64,000 nucleotides of DNA from Pseudomonas monteilii NBRC 103158 = DSM 14164 (GTDB taxonomy: Bacteria > Pseudomonadota > Gammaproteobacteria > Pseudomonadales > Pseudomonadaceae). The notes under the pieces are model-generated. The model worked only from the letters and a program-made list of their open reading frames with translations. It did not search any database and was not told the origin of the DNA. A program made the translations under genes and the position numbers. The DNA is taken from positions 1-64,000 of the forward strand of contig NZ_BBIS01000009.1 of NCBI RefSeq assembly GCF_000730605.1, written 5' to 3'. Below, in pieces: positions 24,977 through 34,098 of this stretch (position 1 is the first letter of the stretch; every line of letters starts with the position of its first letter).

Positions 24977-26872
24977 TCAACGCTGCGCGGTCTTGTTGTC
25001 CCAGCTCGGGATCTTGAACACCCAGAACGAACCACCCTGGGCCACCGGCTTGGTCAGCTCAGCCATATCTCCGCCCCACAACGGCACGGCGCCGCCGTAG
25101 CCCACGGTCACGCCGATGTACTGTTCGCCGTCCTGCTCCCAGGTGATGGGCGGCGAAACGATGCCGCTGCCGGTCTGGAACTTCCACAGCTCTTTGCCCG
25201 TCTTGGCGTCAAAGGCCTTGAAGAAGCCGTCACCGGTGCCGGTGAACACCAGGTTGCCCTTGGTGGCCAGTACGCCGGCCCATAGCGGCAGGTGCTCCTT
25301 GTGTTCCCACACCAGCTTGCCGGTGGTCGGGTCCATCGCCCGCAGGGTGCCGACATGGTCGTCGTACATGCGCTTGATGCGGAAGCCCATGCCCAGGTAC
25401 GCCGAGCCTTTCTTGTAGTTCACTTCCTCAGTCCAGTACTCCTCCTTCCACTGGTTGCCGGGGATGTAGAACAGGCCGGTGTCCTGGCTGTAGGCCATGG
25501 GGTTCCAGTTCTTGCCACCGAGGAACGGCGGTGACACTTCCACCGGTTTTCCCTTGGTTTCACCCGGCAGCGGCTTGGCCGGGCGCTGGCCAGGGTTTTC
25601 TACCGGGCGACCGGTTTTCAGGTCGATGTGGCTGGCCCAGGTGATGTTGTCCACGAACGGGAAGGCATTCTGCAGCTTGCCGTTGTTGCGGTCGACCACG
25701 TAGAAGAAGCCGTTGCGGTCGGCGTGGGCGGTGGCCTTGACCACCTTGCCGTCCTTGTCCTTGTAGTCGAACAGCACCAGCTCGTTGTTGCCAGAGAAGT
25801 CCCAGGCATCGTTCGGCGTGTGCTGGTAGAACCACTTCACCTCGCCGGTGCTCGGGTCGACGCCGACCTGGCCCGAGGTATAGAGGCTGTCGTAGTCGTG
25901 GGGGTTGCCATCCTTGGAGGTGCGTGCCCAAGTGTTCCAGGGGCCGGGGTTACCAGCGCCGACGATGATGGTGTTGGTCTCGGCATCGAAGCTTGCACTT
26001 TGCCAAGGGGCGCCGCCGCCGTGGCTCCAGGCTTCGACCTTGCCGGTTTCGGTGGTTGGGTCATCTGGCCAGGACGGCGCCTTGACATCGCCGGTCGGGG
26101 TACTGTCCTTGCCGTTCAGGCGGCCTATATGGCCTTCGACGAAGGGCCGCATCCACACTTCTTCACCCGTTTCCGGGTCGCGGGCGAACAGCTGGCCAAC
26201 CACGCCGAACTCATCGCCGGAGCTGCCATGGATCAGCAGCACCTTGCCGCTGGTCTTGTCCTTGATCAGCACCGGGGCGCCGGTCATGGTGTAGCCGGCG
26301 CTGTGGTCGCCGAACTTCTTGTTCCACACCACCTTGCCGGTGTGCTTGTCCAGGGCGATGACCCGCGCGTCCAGGGTGCCGAAGTAGATCTTGTCGCCGT
26401 AGATCGCCGCCCCGCGGTTGACCACGTCGCAGCACGGGCGAATGTTGTCGGGCAGGCGGTGGTTGTAGGTCCACAGGCGTTTGCCGGTCTTGGCATCCAG
26501 GGCGAATACCCGCGAGTAAGAGCCGGTGACGTAGACCACGCCGTCACTGACGATGGCCTGGGATTCCTGGCCGCGCTGCTTCTCGTCACCGAAGGAATAG
26601 GACCAGGCCGGGGTGAGCTTGAATACGTTCTTGTCGTTGACCTGGGCCAACGGGCTCCAGCGTTGGGCGTTGGTGCCCATGCCGTATTGCAGCACGTCCT
26701 TGGTGGTCAGGTGGTCGTTGGCGATGTCTTCCCAGGTCACGTTCTTGCCGGCAGGCGCTGCCGGGGCGGTGGCCGCGAGGGCCGCGTTGCTCAGGGCCAG
26801 GCTACCGGCCAGCAGCAGAGCCCGTACGCTGAGGGCCAGAGGGGAAAGGGCGGGTAGCGATCTTATTGTCAT
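24977..26872 (-). CDS. pedE: PQQ-dependent, calcium-type alcohol dehydrogenase PedE (ExaA homologue)
   Basis: A 631-residue periplasmic quinoprotein oxidising ethanol, 2-phenylethanol and other alcohols and aldehydes. A signal peptide of about 33 residues precedes an eight-bladed propeller with tryptophan-docking repeats ([18 protein letters not shown]). The vicinal disulfide is Cys147-Cys148 (RPCCDV). Metal and PQQ ligands include Glu221 (GDEFGVVG) and Asn308 (GNPGPWN). The catalytic Asp358 is followed by Ser360 (WDFSGNN); the lanthanide-type extra Asp is absent, so Ca2+ is the expected metal. The start at 26872 fits the known 631-residue length. A dyad shared with pedH lies 59-100 bp upstream. 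Confidence 0.97.
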   Translation of the reverse strand: MTIRSLPALSPLALSVRALLLAGSLALSNAALAATAPAAPAGKNVTWEDIANDHLTTKDVLQYGMGTNAQRWSPLAQVNDKNVFKLTPAWSYSFGDEKQRGQESQAIVSDGVVYVTGSYSRVFALDAKTGKRLWTYNHRLPDNIRPCCDVVNRGAAIYGDKIYFGTLDARVIALDKHTGKVVWNKKFGDHSAGYTMTGAPVLIKDKTSGKVLLIHGSSGDEFGVVGQLFARDPETGEEVWMRPFVEGHIGRLNGKDSTPTGDVKAPSWPDDPTTETGKVEAWSHGGGAPWQSASFDAETNTIIVGAGNPGPWNTWARTSKDGNPHDYDSLYTSGQVGVDPSTGEVKWFYQHTPNDAWDFSGNNELVLFDYKDKDGKVVKATAHADRNGFFYVVDRNNGKLQNAFPFVDNITWASHIDLKTGRPVENPGQRPAKPLPGETKGKPVEVSPPFLGGKNWNPMAYSQDTGLFYIPGNQWKEEYWTEEVNYKKGSAYLGMGFRIKRMYDDHVGTLRAMDPTTGKLVWEHKEHLPLWAGVLATKGNLVFTGTGDGFFKAFDAKTGKELWKFQTGSGIVSPPITWEQDGEQYIGVTVGYGGAVPLWGGDMAELTKPVAQGGSFWVFKIPSWDNKTAQR

Positions 26873-26930
26873 GGTTGCAGTTCCCTGTGGAGTTTTGGCC
26901 TGCACAGGGTGCGGCGAGGCAGCCGTGGCC

Positions 26931-26972
26931 GGATACGGAAAATATCCCGCCCTTGCCGGGAATAGTTCCCGA
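26931..26972 (-). promoter_or_regulatory. Dyad shared by pedE and pedH promoters (pedE copy)
   Basis: On the minus strand this reads TCGGGAACTATTCCCGGCAA then GGGCGGGATATTTTCCGTAT. It shares the blocks TCGGGA, ATTCCCGGCA and CGGGA-ATTTT-CCG in the same order with the site 25 bp ahead of pedH. The TCCCG/CGGGA arms are inverted repeats. It is a candidate PedR2 site (inference). Confidence 0.55.
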
Positions 26973-27004
26973 GCGGCACCTCAATTAGCCCTTCACCACA
27001 AGCC

Positions 27005-27050
27005 CTACTACCAAGGGAGTAAGGCCCGGCCACCAAAGCAGCATTCGGCC
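27005..27050 (+). promoter_or_regulatory. Tandem ped-block motif upstream of pedF
   Basis: CTACTACCAAGGGAGTA begins at 27005 and ACCAAAGCAGCATTCGGCC at 27032; the CCAA cores are 22 bp apart. The downstream unit ends 76 bp before pedF. It is one of the clearest copies of the recurring element. Confidence 0.6.
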
Positions 27051-27125
27051 GCCTGCGGGCTGTTTTTAAGATGGCGGCACGGCCTCTGTGGTTGAGGCTT
27101 TGCGTGCAATGGTGAGGGCATAACA

Positions 27126-27587
27126 ATGACAACAAAACGCAATGTGTTGCTGGCTACGGGGCTGCTGGCTGCGGCTGTGCTGAGCGGTACGGCCTGGGCT
27201 CATGGCAACGTGGTGCCCCAGGCGGTAGAGACCAAGGGCCTGACCCCGATCAAGGACGCTGGCGTAAGCCTGGATGGCGACGGCTGGGCGGCGGTCAACC
27301 CGTACCGTACTTCGCCGGAGCACGACAAGGCCGTGGAAATCGGTGCCTCTGCCTACAACCAGAACTGCGCCGCCTGCCATGGCCTTGAAGCCAAATCCGG
27401 GGGGATTGCGCCCGACCTGCGCATGCTCGATGCGGGTGAGGCGGGCGATGAGTGGTTCGTCGAGCGGGTACGCCATGGCGCGGTTCGCGACGGCCGCGTG
27501 TATATGCCGAAAATGGCCGACTACCTGAGCCAGGAAGCCTTGTGGGCGGTACGTACCTATCTGGACAGTGTGCACGTCGAGGAGTGA
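27126..27587 (+). CDS. pedF: Cytochrome c-550 PedF (ExaB-like)
   Basis: A 153-residue periplasmic cytochrome with a signal peptide of about 25 residues (AAAVLSGTAWA-HGN). It has one haem-binding motif NCAACHG (Cys-Ala-Ala-Cys-His) near residue 80 and a probable axial Met in VYMPKMADYLS. It takes electrons from the PQQ dehydrogenases to the respiratory chain. It is divergent from pedE across a 253-bp control region and followed 5 bp later by pedG. The HGNVVPQAVET opening is typical of the PedF family. Confidence 0.93.
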   Translation: MTTKRNVLLATGLLAAAVLSGTAWAHGNVVPQAVETKGLTPIKDAGVSLDGDGWAAVNPYRTSPEHDKAVEIGASAYNQNCAACHGLEAKSGGIAPDLRMLDAGEAGDEWFVERVRHGAVRDGRVYMPKMADYLSQEALWAVRTYLDSVHVEE

Positions 27588-27592
27588 CGGCT

Positions 27593-28468
27593 ATGCGTCT
27601 GTGGGCGGTGCTGTTGAGTGGCCTACTGCTGTGTTGCGCAGCGGCCCAGGCGCAGGTGCGCAACTATGACGCGATCATCGCTGCCGGCGAGTTGAAGGTG
27701 GCGGTGTACAAGGATTTTGCCCCCTACAGTTTCGAGGACCACGGCAAGCCCCGCGGTGTCGATGTGGAGCTGGCGCAGGCTCTGGCCACGGCCATGGGGG
27801 TGCGCCTGCATCTTATCTGGGCGCCGCCCGGGGAAAAGCTCGACGATGACCTGCGCGACTATATCTGGCGCGGCAGCCCGCTGCGCCACCAGCAGTTGGC
27901 CGACCTGATGATGCGGGTGCCTTATGACCACGACTATGCGCAGAAACGCAACGAGGTGGGCGAGCTGGAAAACGGCCAGGTGGTGATGTTCGGCCCGTAT
28001 CAGGCAGAGCGCTGGCAAGTCGCGTACGACCGCCGTCGACTGGCCTCGGTGGCCAGTGTGGCAGTGTTCCAGCAGCACCCCATCGGGGTCGAAGTGGACA
28101 GCGTGCCGTCGTTCTACCTGACGTCGGTATTCAACGGCATGCTCAGTGCCAAAACCCATCATTACCCCGGTGTGCAACAGGCGTTCGCCGCGATGCAGGC
28201 CGGGCAGGTGGACGCGGTGATGGCCATGCGCGGCGAGGTTGACTGGCAACTGCACCAGGCTGCCGACGCGCAACTGGCCCTGGCGGAAAACGCCTACCCC
28301 AACCTGGGCAAGCAGGCCTGGGAGATTGGCATGGCGGTGCATGAAAGCAACCGCCAGTTGGCCTATGCCGTGGAAGAAGGCCTCGAAGCGATGATCCGTG
28401 ATGGCCGGCTCAAGGCCATATATGCCGCTTACGGCCTGCGTTACGAGGTCCCGGAGATGTATCAATAG
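27593..28468 (+). CDS. pedG: Periplasmic binding protein-like PedG, quinoprotein-associated
   Basis: A 291-residue protein of the bacterial extracellular solute-binding family 3 type. The signal peptide is VLLSGLLLCCAAAQA-QVR. Family features are LKVAVYKDFAPYSFEDHGKPRGV split by the usual GVDVELAQALA, and the C-terminal AYAVEEGLEAMIRDGRLKAIYAAYGL. The start at 27593 follows the pedF stop by 5 bp; earlier in-frame codons overlap pedF and are rejected. Related proteins sit beside methanol and ethanol quinoproteins (like MoxJ/XoxJ). A role in dehydrogenase assembly or activation, not transport, is likely since no permease is present. Confidence 0.88.
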   Translation: MRLWAVLLSGLLLCCAAAQAQVRNYDAIIAAGELKVAVYKDFAPYSFEDHGKPRGVDVELAQALATAMGVRLHLIWAPPGEKLDDDLRDYIWRGSPLRHQQLADLMMRVPYDHDYAQKRNEVGELENGQVVMFGPYQAERWQVAYDRRRLASVASVAVFQQHPIGVEVDSVPSFYLTSVFNGMLSAKTHHYPGVQQAFAAMQAGQVDAVMAMRGEVDWQLHQAADAQLALAENAYPNLGKQAWEIGMAVHESNRQLAYAVEEGLEAMIRDGRLKAIYAAYGLRYEVPEMYQ

Positions 28469-28477
28469 GAGCAGGCC

Positions 28478-29239
28478 ATGAACTGGCGAGCGACTTTTTT
28501 GCTGGCCTGTTGGATGCCTTGTGCAGCCCTGGCGGCCACGCAAGGTACCCAGACAGACCCGGTACCCTCGGTAATGTGGGACTTCTACCACAAGCAGCTA
28601 CTGGGCCAGGCCGCATTCGTCTTCGACGACCGGGTCAAGCTGCTGGCGCCGCCGTTTGCCGAGGACGCGCGCCAGGTGCCGCTGGAGATCGATGCCCGGG
28701 CGTTTTCTGGCGATGTGGTACGTATCATCGCCTGGGCGGAGCTGAACCCCTTGCCGCGTATTGTCGATTTCCAGCCCGGCGAGCGCGTGCTGCCCTGGTT
28801 GTCGATCCGCATCCGCATCGAACAGGCCACACCACTGCGCGCTGCGGTGCAGACGCGCGACGGCCTGTGGCATGTCGGCTCGACCCTGATCGATGCGGCG
28901 GGTGGTGGCTGCACCGCACCCAGTGTGGTGCGCACGCAACCTGGCTGGGAGGAGCACCTCGGCGAAGTGCTGGGCGGGCGCTACCCGCGTGGCGACAGCA
29001 GCCGCTTGCGCCTGCAGGTGGCTCACCCGATGGACAATGGCCTGGTTAGCGGCATTCCCGAATTCTTCCTCAACCAGGCTGAGTTGCAAGATGCGAACGG
29101 CCAGCGCCTGGCCCACCTCGAGCTGTACCCGGCCGTTAGCGAAAACCCCAACCTCGGGTTCGACATCCAGGGCCCCGGGCCGACCCGGCTGGTGCTGCAG
29201 GACAACAGTGGCAACCAGTTCGAGGCGGCGGTGCCCTGA
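28478..29239 (+). CDS. Quinoprotein-associated SoxYZ-like carrier protein
   Basis: A 253-residue periplasmic protein with a signal peptide (LLACWMPCAALA-ATQ). The N-terminal half resembles SoxY (DRVKLLAPPFAEDARQVPLE) and carries a cysteine in AAGGGCTAPS, equivalent to the substrate-carrying GGCGG cysteine of SoxY. The C-terminal half resembles SoxZ (LRLQVAHPMDNGL). No thiosulfate-oxidising sox genes are present, so this is the PQQ-linked variant of unknown cargo. It follows pedG by 9 bp and precedes the metallohydrolase gene, the usual order in such loci. Confidence 0.85.
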   Translation: MNWRATFLLACWMPCAALAATQGTQTDPVPSVMWDFYHKQLLGQAAFVFDDRVKLLAPPFAEDARQVPLEIDARAFSGDVVRIIAWAELNPLPRIVDFQPGERVLPWLSIRIRIEQATPLRAAVQTRDGLWHVGSTLIDAAGGGCTAPSVVRTQPGWEEHLGEVLGGRYPRGDSSRLRLQVAHPMDNGLVSGIPEFFLNQAELQDANGQRLAHLELYPAVSENPNLGFDIQGPGPTRLVLQDNSGNQFEAAVP

Positions 29240-29278
29240 CCCTGTTGCCCGACTTCACCTGTGAACAGAGGCGCCTGT

Positions 29279-30220
29279 ATGCGTTGGATACCCTTGTTGC
29301 TGCTGTGCCTGGGCCTGCCGACCTGGGCTGACCTTGACTATCGGCTTTCACCTCGGCAAATAGCCGCAGATACCTGGCTGCTGGAAGGCAGCACCGACAA
29401 TTTCGCCAGGAGCAACGGCGGCAATATCGTCAATACCGCGTTCATCGTCACCGACAGCGGTGTGGTGGTGATCGACAGCGGCCCCTCGAAACGCTACGGC
29501 GAAGCGCTGCGTCAGGCCATCGCCGCCACCACCGACAAGCCGGTGCTGGAGGTGCTGCTGACCCATCATCACCCCGATCATGTGCTGGGCAACCAGGCCT
29601 TCACCGATGTGCCTATCGGGGCCTTGGCGGGTACCGGTGATTTGTTGCGCCAGCAGGGCGATGCCATGGCCGAGAACATGTACCGCCTGGTCGGCGACTG
29701 GATGCGCGGCACCGAAGTCGTGCTGCCAACCCGTGTACTGGAGGCGGGTATCCACGAGGTCGGCGGGCACCGGTTGCGTTTGCTGGCCCTGGGCGGGCAT
29801 ACCGGTGCCGACCTGGCGATTCTGGATGAAAAGACCGGCGTGCTATTCGCCGGCGACCTGGTGTTCTACGAACGTGCCCTGACCACGCCCAACAGCCCGG
29901 GGCTGGAGGTGTGGCTGAAGGACCTGGACACCCTGCAAGCGCTGCCCTGGAAGCAGCTGGTAGCCGGGCATGGTCCGGTTGCCAGCGATGCCCGGCCCTT
30001 TGTGCAGATGCGCGACTACCTGGGCTGGCTGGATGGGTTGATGCGTGACGGCGCGGCGCGTGGCGATGACATGGCCGAGATGATTCGCAGCCCGATACCC
30101 GAGCGGTTTGCCGGTATCAGCCTGACGCGGTACGAGTTGATTCGTAGCGTCAGCCACCTGTATCCGCGTTATGAGCGTCAACAGCTGCGGCGCGTCGATC
30201 GGGACAGCGGGGATTTTTAG
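29279..30220 (+). CDS. Quinoprotein-relay metallo-beta-lactamase-fold hydrolase
   Basis: A 313-residue periplasmic hydrolase. Signal peptide LLLLCLGLPTWA-DLD; zinc-binding motif THHHPDH (HxHxDH) near residue 94; further ligands in LGGHTGADLAI, LFAGDLVF and VAGHGPV. It matches SoxH-like zinc hydrolases found beside quinoprotein dehydrogenases. Together with the SoxYZ-like carrier it may release or transfer a carrier-bound group. The ATG at 29279 is chosen, behind AGAGG; a GTG at 29261 would add six residues before the signal peptide. Confidence 0.87.
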   Translation: MRWIPLLLLCLGLPTWADLDYRLSPRQIAADTWLLEGSTDNFARSNGGNIVNTAFIVTDSGVVVIDSGPSKRYGEALRQAIAATTDKPVLEVLLTHHHPDHVLGNQAFTDVPIGALAGTGDLLRQQGDAMAENMYRLVGDWMRGTEVVLPTRVLEAGIHEVGGHRLRLLALGGHTGADLAILDEKTGVLFAGDLVFYERALTTPNSPGLEVWLKDLDTLQALPWKQLVAGHGPVASDARPFVQMRDYLGWLDGLMRDGAARGDDMAEMIRSPIPERFAGISLTRYELIRSVSHLYPRYERQQLRRVDRDSGDF

Positions 30221-30244
30221 GGCTTGCCACGACATTTTTTGCGC

Positions 30245-30292
30245 GTGTGAGATCGAGCGCCGCCCGCGCGGCGCTCGATGCGCGCGTCCACA
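30245..30292. repeat. Palindromic repeat related to the one at 24175
   Basis: The arms ATCGAGCGCCG and CGGCGCTCGAT pair perfectly over 11 bp around CCCGCG. The core TGTGAGATCGAGCGCCGCCC is shared with the 24175 hairpin. It lies between the hydrolase gene and pedH and may end the pedF-operon transcript. Confidence 0.6.
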
Positions 30293-30357
30293 CAAATCCC
30301 AAGCCTATACCAAGGAACTAGAAATCTCCGCACTGCGGGCAATTGTTGGCAACCGGG

Positions 30358-30402
30358 TCGGGACCAAGAATTCCCGGCACACCGGGAAATTTTCCCGGAT
30401 AC
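30358..30402 (+). promoter_or_regulatory. Dyad shared by pedE and pedH promoters (pedH copy)
   Basis: TCGGGACCAAGAATTCCCGG followed by CACACCGGGAAATTTTCCCG and GATAC. The arms TTCCCGG and CCGGGAA around CACA are a perfect inverted repeat. It ends only 25 bp before the pedH start codon, closer than the pedE copy. That position suits repression of pedH in the absence of lanthanides (inference). Confidence 0.55.
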
Positions 30403-30427
30403 AACAAAAAAACCAAAGGTAGCCGTC

Positions 30428-32215
30428 ATGACCCGATCCCCGCGTCGCCCCTTGTTCGCCGTGAGCCTGGTGTTCAGCGCCATGCTGCTTGCTGGCGTGG
30501 CCCACGCCGCTGTCAGCAACGAAGAAATCCTTCAGGACCCGAAGAACCCGCAGCAGATCGTGACCAATGGCCTAGGCGTGCAGGGCCAGCGCTACAGCCC
30601 GCTGGACCTGCTGAACGCCAACAACGTCAAGGAACTGCGGCCAGTCTGGGCGTTTTCCTTTGGTGGTGAGAAGCAGCGCGGCCAGCAGGCCCAGCCGCTG
30701 ATCAAGGACGGGGTGATGTACCTGACCGGCTCCTACTCGCGGGTGTTCGCCGTGGACGCCCGCACTGGCAAGAAACTGTGGCAATACGATGCGCGCCTGC
30801 CGGATGACATTCGCCCGTGCTGCGACGTGATCAACCGGGGCGTGGCACTGTACGGCGACCTGGTGTTCTTCGGCACGCTGGACGCCAAGCTGGTGGCCTT
30901 GAACAAGGACACCGGCAAGGTGGTGTGGAGCAAGAAGGTGGCCGACCACAAGGAAGGCTATTCCATCAGTGCCGCGCCCATGATCGTCAACGGCAAGTTG
31001 ATCACTGGCGTGGCCGGTGGCGAGTTTGGCGTTGTGGGCAAGATCCAGGCCTACAACCCGGAGAACGGCGAGCTGCTGTGGATGCGCCCTACCGTGGAAG
31101 GGCACATGGGCTACGTGTACAAAGACGGCAAGGCCATCGAAAACGGTATCTCCGGCGGCGAGGCGGGCAAGACCTGGCCAGGCGACCTGTGGAAGACCGG
31201 CGGCGCTGCGCCCTGGCTGGGCGGTTACTACGACCCGGAAACCAACCTCATCCTGTTCGGCACCGGCAACCCGGCGCCATGGAACTCGCACCTACGCCCT
31301 GGCGACAACCTGTATTCCTCGTCGCGCCTGGCGCTGAACCCGGACGACGGCACCATCAAGTGGCACTTCCAGAGCACGCCGCATGACGGCTGGGACTTCG
31401 ACGGCGTCAACGAGCTGATCTCGTTCAACTACAAGGACGGCGGCAAAGAGATCAAGGCCGCCGCCACCGCCGACCGCAACGGCTTCTTCTACGTGCTGGA
31501 CCGCACCAACGGCAAATTCATCCGTGGCTTCCCCTTCGTCGACAAGATCACCTGGGCCACCGGCCTGGACAAGGACGGGCGTCCTATCTACAACGAAGCC
31601 AGCCGCCCAGGCGCACCGGGTAGCGAGGCCAAGGGCAGCTCGGTGTTCGTCGCGCCGGCCTTCCTCGGTGCCAAGAACTGGATGCCGATGGCCTACAACA
31701 AGGACACCGGGTTGTTCTACGTGCCGTCCAACGAGTGGGGCATGGACATCTGGAACGAAGGCATTGCCTACAAGAAGGGCGCGGCGTTCCTCGGTGCTGG
31801 CTTCACCATCAAGCCGCTCAATGAAGACTACATCGGCGTGCTGCGTGCCATCGACCCGATCAGCGGCAAGGAGGTGTGGCGCCACAAGAACTACGCGCCG
31901 CTGTGGGGCGGGGTGCTGACCACCAAGGGCAACCTGGTGTTTACCGGTACGCCAGAAGGCTTCCTGCAGGCCTTCAACGCCAAGACCGGTGACAAGGTCT
32001 GGGAATTCCAGACCGGCTCCGGCGTGCTCGGCTCGCCCGTGACCTGGGAAATGGACGGCGAGCAATATGTGTCAGTGGTTTCCGGGTGGGGCGGCGCCGT
32101 ACCGCTGTGGGGCGGCGAAGTGGCCAAGCGGGTCAAGGACTTCAACCAGGGCGGCATGCTCTGGACCTTCAAGCTGCCCAAGCAGTTGCAGCAAACCGCC
32201 AGCGCCAAGCCGTAA
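30428..32215 (+). CDS. pedH: PQQ-dependent, lanthanide-type alcohol dehydrogenase PedH
   Basis: A 595-residue periplasmic quinoprotein, signal peptide of about 27 residues ([12 protein letters not shown]). Vicinal Cys131-Cys132 (RPCCDV) and metal/PQQ residues Glu199 (GGEFGVVG) and Asn281 (GNPAPWN) are present. The catalytic Asp323 is followed by Asp325 (WDFDGVNE), the extra carboxylate that marks lanthanide-dependent enzymes. It oxidises the same alcohols and aldehydes as PedE but needs a rare-earth ion. The start at 30428 gives the known PedH length; the open frame to 30278 lacks coding character. It has its own promoter region after a palindrome. Confidence 0.97.
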   Translation: MTRSPRRPLFAVSLVFSAMLLAGVAHAAVSNEEILQDPKNPQQIVTNGLGVQGQRYSPLDLLNANNVKELRPVWAFSFGGEKQRGQQAQPLIKDGVMYLTGSYSRVFAVDARTGKKLWQYDARLPDDIRPCCDVINRGVALYGDLVFFGTLDAKLVALNKDTGKVVWSKKVADHKEGYSISAAPMIVNGKLITGVAGGEFGVVGKIQAYNPENGELLWMRPTVEGHMGYVYKDGKAIENGISGGEAGKTWPGDLWKTGGAAPWLGGYYDPETNLILFGTGNPAPWNSHLRPGDNLYSSSRLALNPDDGTIKWHFQSTPHDGWDFDGVNELISFNYKDGGKEIKAAATADRNGFFYVLDRTNGKFIRGFPFVDKITWATGLDKDGRPIYNEASRPGAPGSEAKGSSVFVAPAFLGAKNWMPMAYNKDTGLFYVPSNEWGMDIWNEGIAYKKGAAFLGAGFTIKPLNEDYIGVLRAIDPISGKEVWRHKNYAPLWGGVLTTKGNLVFTGTPEGFLQAFNAKTGDKVWEFQTGSGVLGSPVTWEMDGEQYVSVVSGWGGAVPLWGGEVAKRVKDFNQGGMLWTFKLPKQLQQTASAKP

Positions 32216-32231
32216 CGCTGCGGCCCTGCCG

Positions 32232-32277
32232 CCTACTACCAAATGAGGAGAGCCCCGCTGCCAACGATGCATTCGCC
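32232..32277 (+). promoter_or_regulatory. Tandem ped-block motif upstream of pedI
   Basis: CCTACTACCAAATGAGGAG begins at 32232 and CCAACGATGCATTCGCC at 32261; the CCAA cores are 22 bp apart. The downstream unit ends 71 bp before pedI, in the short gap after pedH. Confidence 0.6.
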
Positions 32278-32348
32278 TGGCACGCGGGGCTTTTTACCAT
32301 CGCTGCATCGCCTGTCGCTGGACAGGCATCGACCCACAGAGGCTCAGC

Positions 32349-33869
32349 ATGATCTACGCACAACCCGGAACTCCAGGCGCCGTCGTGTCCTTCAAGCCAC
32401 GCTATGGCAACTTCATCAATGGCGCGTTCGTGCCGCCATTGGCTGGCCAGTACTTCACCAACAGCTCGCCGGTCAATGGCCAGCCGATCGCCGAATTCCC
32501 GCGTTCCACCGCCCAGGACATCGATCGGGCGCTGGACGCTGCGCATGCCGCCGCCGAAGCCTGGGGCAAGACCTCGGTGCAGGACCGCGCTCTGGTGCTG
32601 CTGAAGATTGCCGACCGTATCGAGCAGAACCTGGAGGTGCTGGCCGTTACCGAAAGCTGGGACAACGGCAAGGCCGTGCGCGAAACGCTCAATGCCGACG
32701 TGCCGCTGGCGGCCGACCACTTCCGCTATTTCGCCGGCTGCATTCGTGCCCAGGAAGGCGGCGCAGCCGAGATCAACGAAGGCACCGTGGCCTATCACTT
32801 TCACGAGCCGCTGGGTGTGGTCGGGCAGATCATCCCGTGGAACTTCCCGCTGCTGATGGCGGCCTGGAAGCTCGCCCCGGCCCTGGCTGCCGGCAACTGT
32901 GTAGTGCTGAAGCCGGCTGAACAGACGCCGCTTTCGATCACCATTTTTGCCGAGCTGATTGCCGACCTGCTGCCCGCCGGCGTGCTGAACATCGTCCAGG
33001 GCTTTGGCCGTGAGGCTGGCGAGGCGTTGGCCACCAGCAAGCGCATTGCCAAGATTGCCTTCACCGGCTCTACCCCGGTGGGCTCGCACATCATGAAATG
33101 CGCCGCCGAGAACATCATCCCGTCTACTGTCGAACTGGGCGGCAAGTCGCCGAACATCTTCTTCGAAGACATCATGCAGGCGGAGCCCGCGTTCATCGAA
33201 AAGGCCGCCGAAGGCCTGGTACTGGCGTTCTTCAACCAGGGCGAAGTGTGCACCTGCCCGTCGCGGGCGCTGATCCAGGAGTCGATCTACGAGCCGTTCA
33301 TGGCCGAGGTGATGAAGAAAATTGCCAAGATCACCCGGGGCAACCCGCTGGACACCGAGACCATGGTGGGCGCCCAGGCCTCGGAACAGCAATACGACAA
33401 GATCCTCTCTTATCTGGATATCGCCCGGGAAGAGGGTGCCCAGTTGCTCACCGGTGGTGCTGCCGAGCGGCTGCAAGGCGACCTGGCCACGGGTTACTAC
33501 ATCCAGCCGACCCTGCTCAGGGGCACCAATGCGATGCGCGTGTTCCAGGAGGAAATCTTCGGGCCGGTGGTGGGCGTGACCACCTTCAAGGACGAAGCCG
33601 AAGCGCTGGCGATTGCCAACGACACTGAGTTTGGCCTGGGTGCCGGCCTGTGGACCCGCGATATCAACCGTGCTTATCGCATGGGCCGTGGGATCAAGGC
33701 TGGCCGCGTGTGGACCAACTGCTATCACCTGTACCCGGCGCATGCGGCGTTTGGCGGGTACAAGAAGTCGGGGGTGGGGCGTGAGACCCACAAGATGATG
33801 CTTGACCACTATCAGCAGACCAAGAACTTGCTGGTGAGCTACGACATCAATCCGTTGGGCTTCTTCTAA
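32349..33869 (+). CDS. pedI: NAD-dependent aldehyde dehydrogenase PedI (AldB type)
   Basis: A 506-residue cytoplasmic aldehyde dehydrogenase oxidising the aldehyde produced by the periplasmic alcohol dehydrogenases to the acid. Canonical motifs are [20 protein letters not shown], the catalytic Glu in [12 protein letters not shown], and the catalytic Cys in [15 protein letters not shown]. The extra Cys next to the nucleophile is typical of AldB/acetaldehyde-type enzymes. The start at 32349 follows a weak GAGG. Its own copy of the tandem motif suggests control separate from pedH. Confidence 0.94.
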   Translation: MIYAQPGTPGAVVSFKPRYGNFINGAFVPPLAGQYFTNSSPVNGQPIAEFPRSTAQDIDRALDAAHAAAEAWGKTSVQDRALVLLKIADRIEQNLEVLAVTESWDNGKAVRETLNADVPLAADHFRYFAGCIRAQEGGAAEINEGTVAYHFHEPLGVVGQIIPWNFPLLMAAWKLAPALAAGNCVVLKPAEQTPLSITIFAELIADLLPAGVLNIVQGFGREAGEALATSKRIAKIAFTGSTPVGSHIMKCAAENIIPSTVELGGKSPNIFFEDIMQAEPAFIEKAAEGLVLAFFNQGEVCTCPSRALIQESIYEPFMAEVMKKIAKITRGNPLDTETMVGAQASEQQYDKILSYLDIAREEGAQLLTGGAAERLQGDLATGYYIQPTLLRGTNAMRVFQEEIFGPVVGVTTFKDEAEALAIANDTEFGLGAGLWTRDINRAYRMGRGIKAGRVWTNCYHLYPAHAAFGGYKKSGVGRETHKMMLDHYQQTKNLLVSYDINPLGFF

Positions 33870-33882
33870 ACCGCATCGCGTT

Positions 33883-33965
33883 CTTCACGGGTAAACCCGC
33901 TCCCACAGGGATTGCACAATTTTCAAGACTTGTGCGGTACCTGGGGGAGCGGGTTTACCCGCGAA
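33883..33965. repeat. BIME: inverted pair of REP elements
   Basis: Two REP palindromes face each other: TTCACGGGTAAACCCGCTCC and, inverted, GGAGCGGGTTTACCCGCGAA. The sequence between them is about 30 bp. A 3'-end position after pedI suits transcript stabilisation or termination. Confidence 0.8.
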
Positions 33966-33988
33966 TAGGCCGGCACAGGTATCTTCTC

Positions 33989-34035
33989 CCTCCTACCAAC
34001 GCACCCTGCAACTTCCTTCCAAAGTAGCATTCGGC
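33989..34035 (+). promoter_or_regulatory. Tandem ped-block motif upstream of pqqA
   Basis: CTCCTACCAACGCACC begins at 33990 and CCAAAGTAGCATTCGGC spans 34019-34035; the CCAA cores are 23 bp apart. The downstream unit is the consensus sequence itself and ends 63 bp before pqqA. Confidence 0.6.
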
Positions 34036-34098
34036 TCAGTCCGTCCCCGTGCATTAATGCCTCTACCGGAATCCCCCGGCATAAGAAGAGGATTGCCC

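Noticed and set aside
25628..26857. A 409-codon plus-strand frame opposite pedE
   Set aside because: Val/Gly/Ala-rich antisense shadow of a quinoprotein with all catalytic residues in place.
27452..27592. N-terminal extension of PedG overlapping pedF
   Set aside because: It would run out of frame through the cytochrome gene and place 47 Arg/Gly-rich residues before a clear signal peptide starting at 27593.
30278..30427. N-terminal extension of PedH
   Set aside because: It would bury the signal peptide and translate the palindrome and regulatory dyad; the start at 30428 gives the known length of 595.
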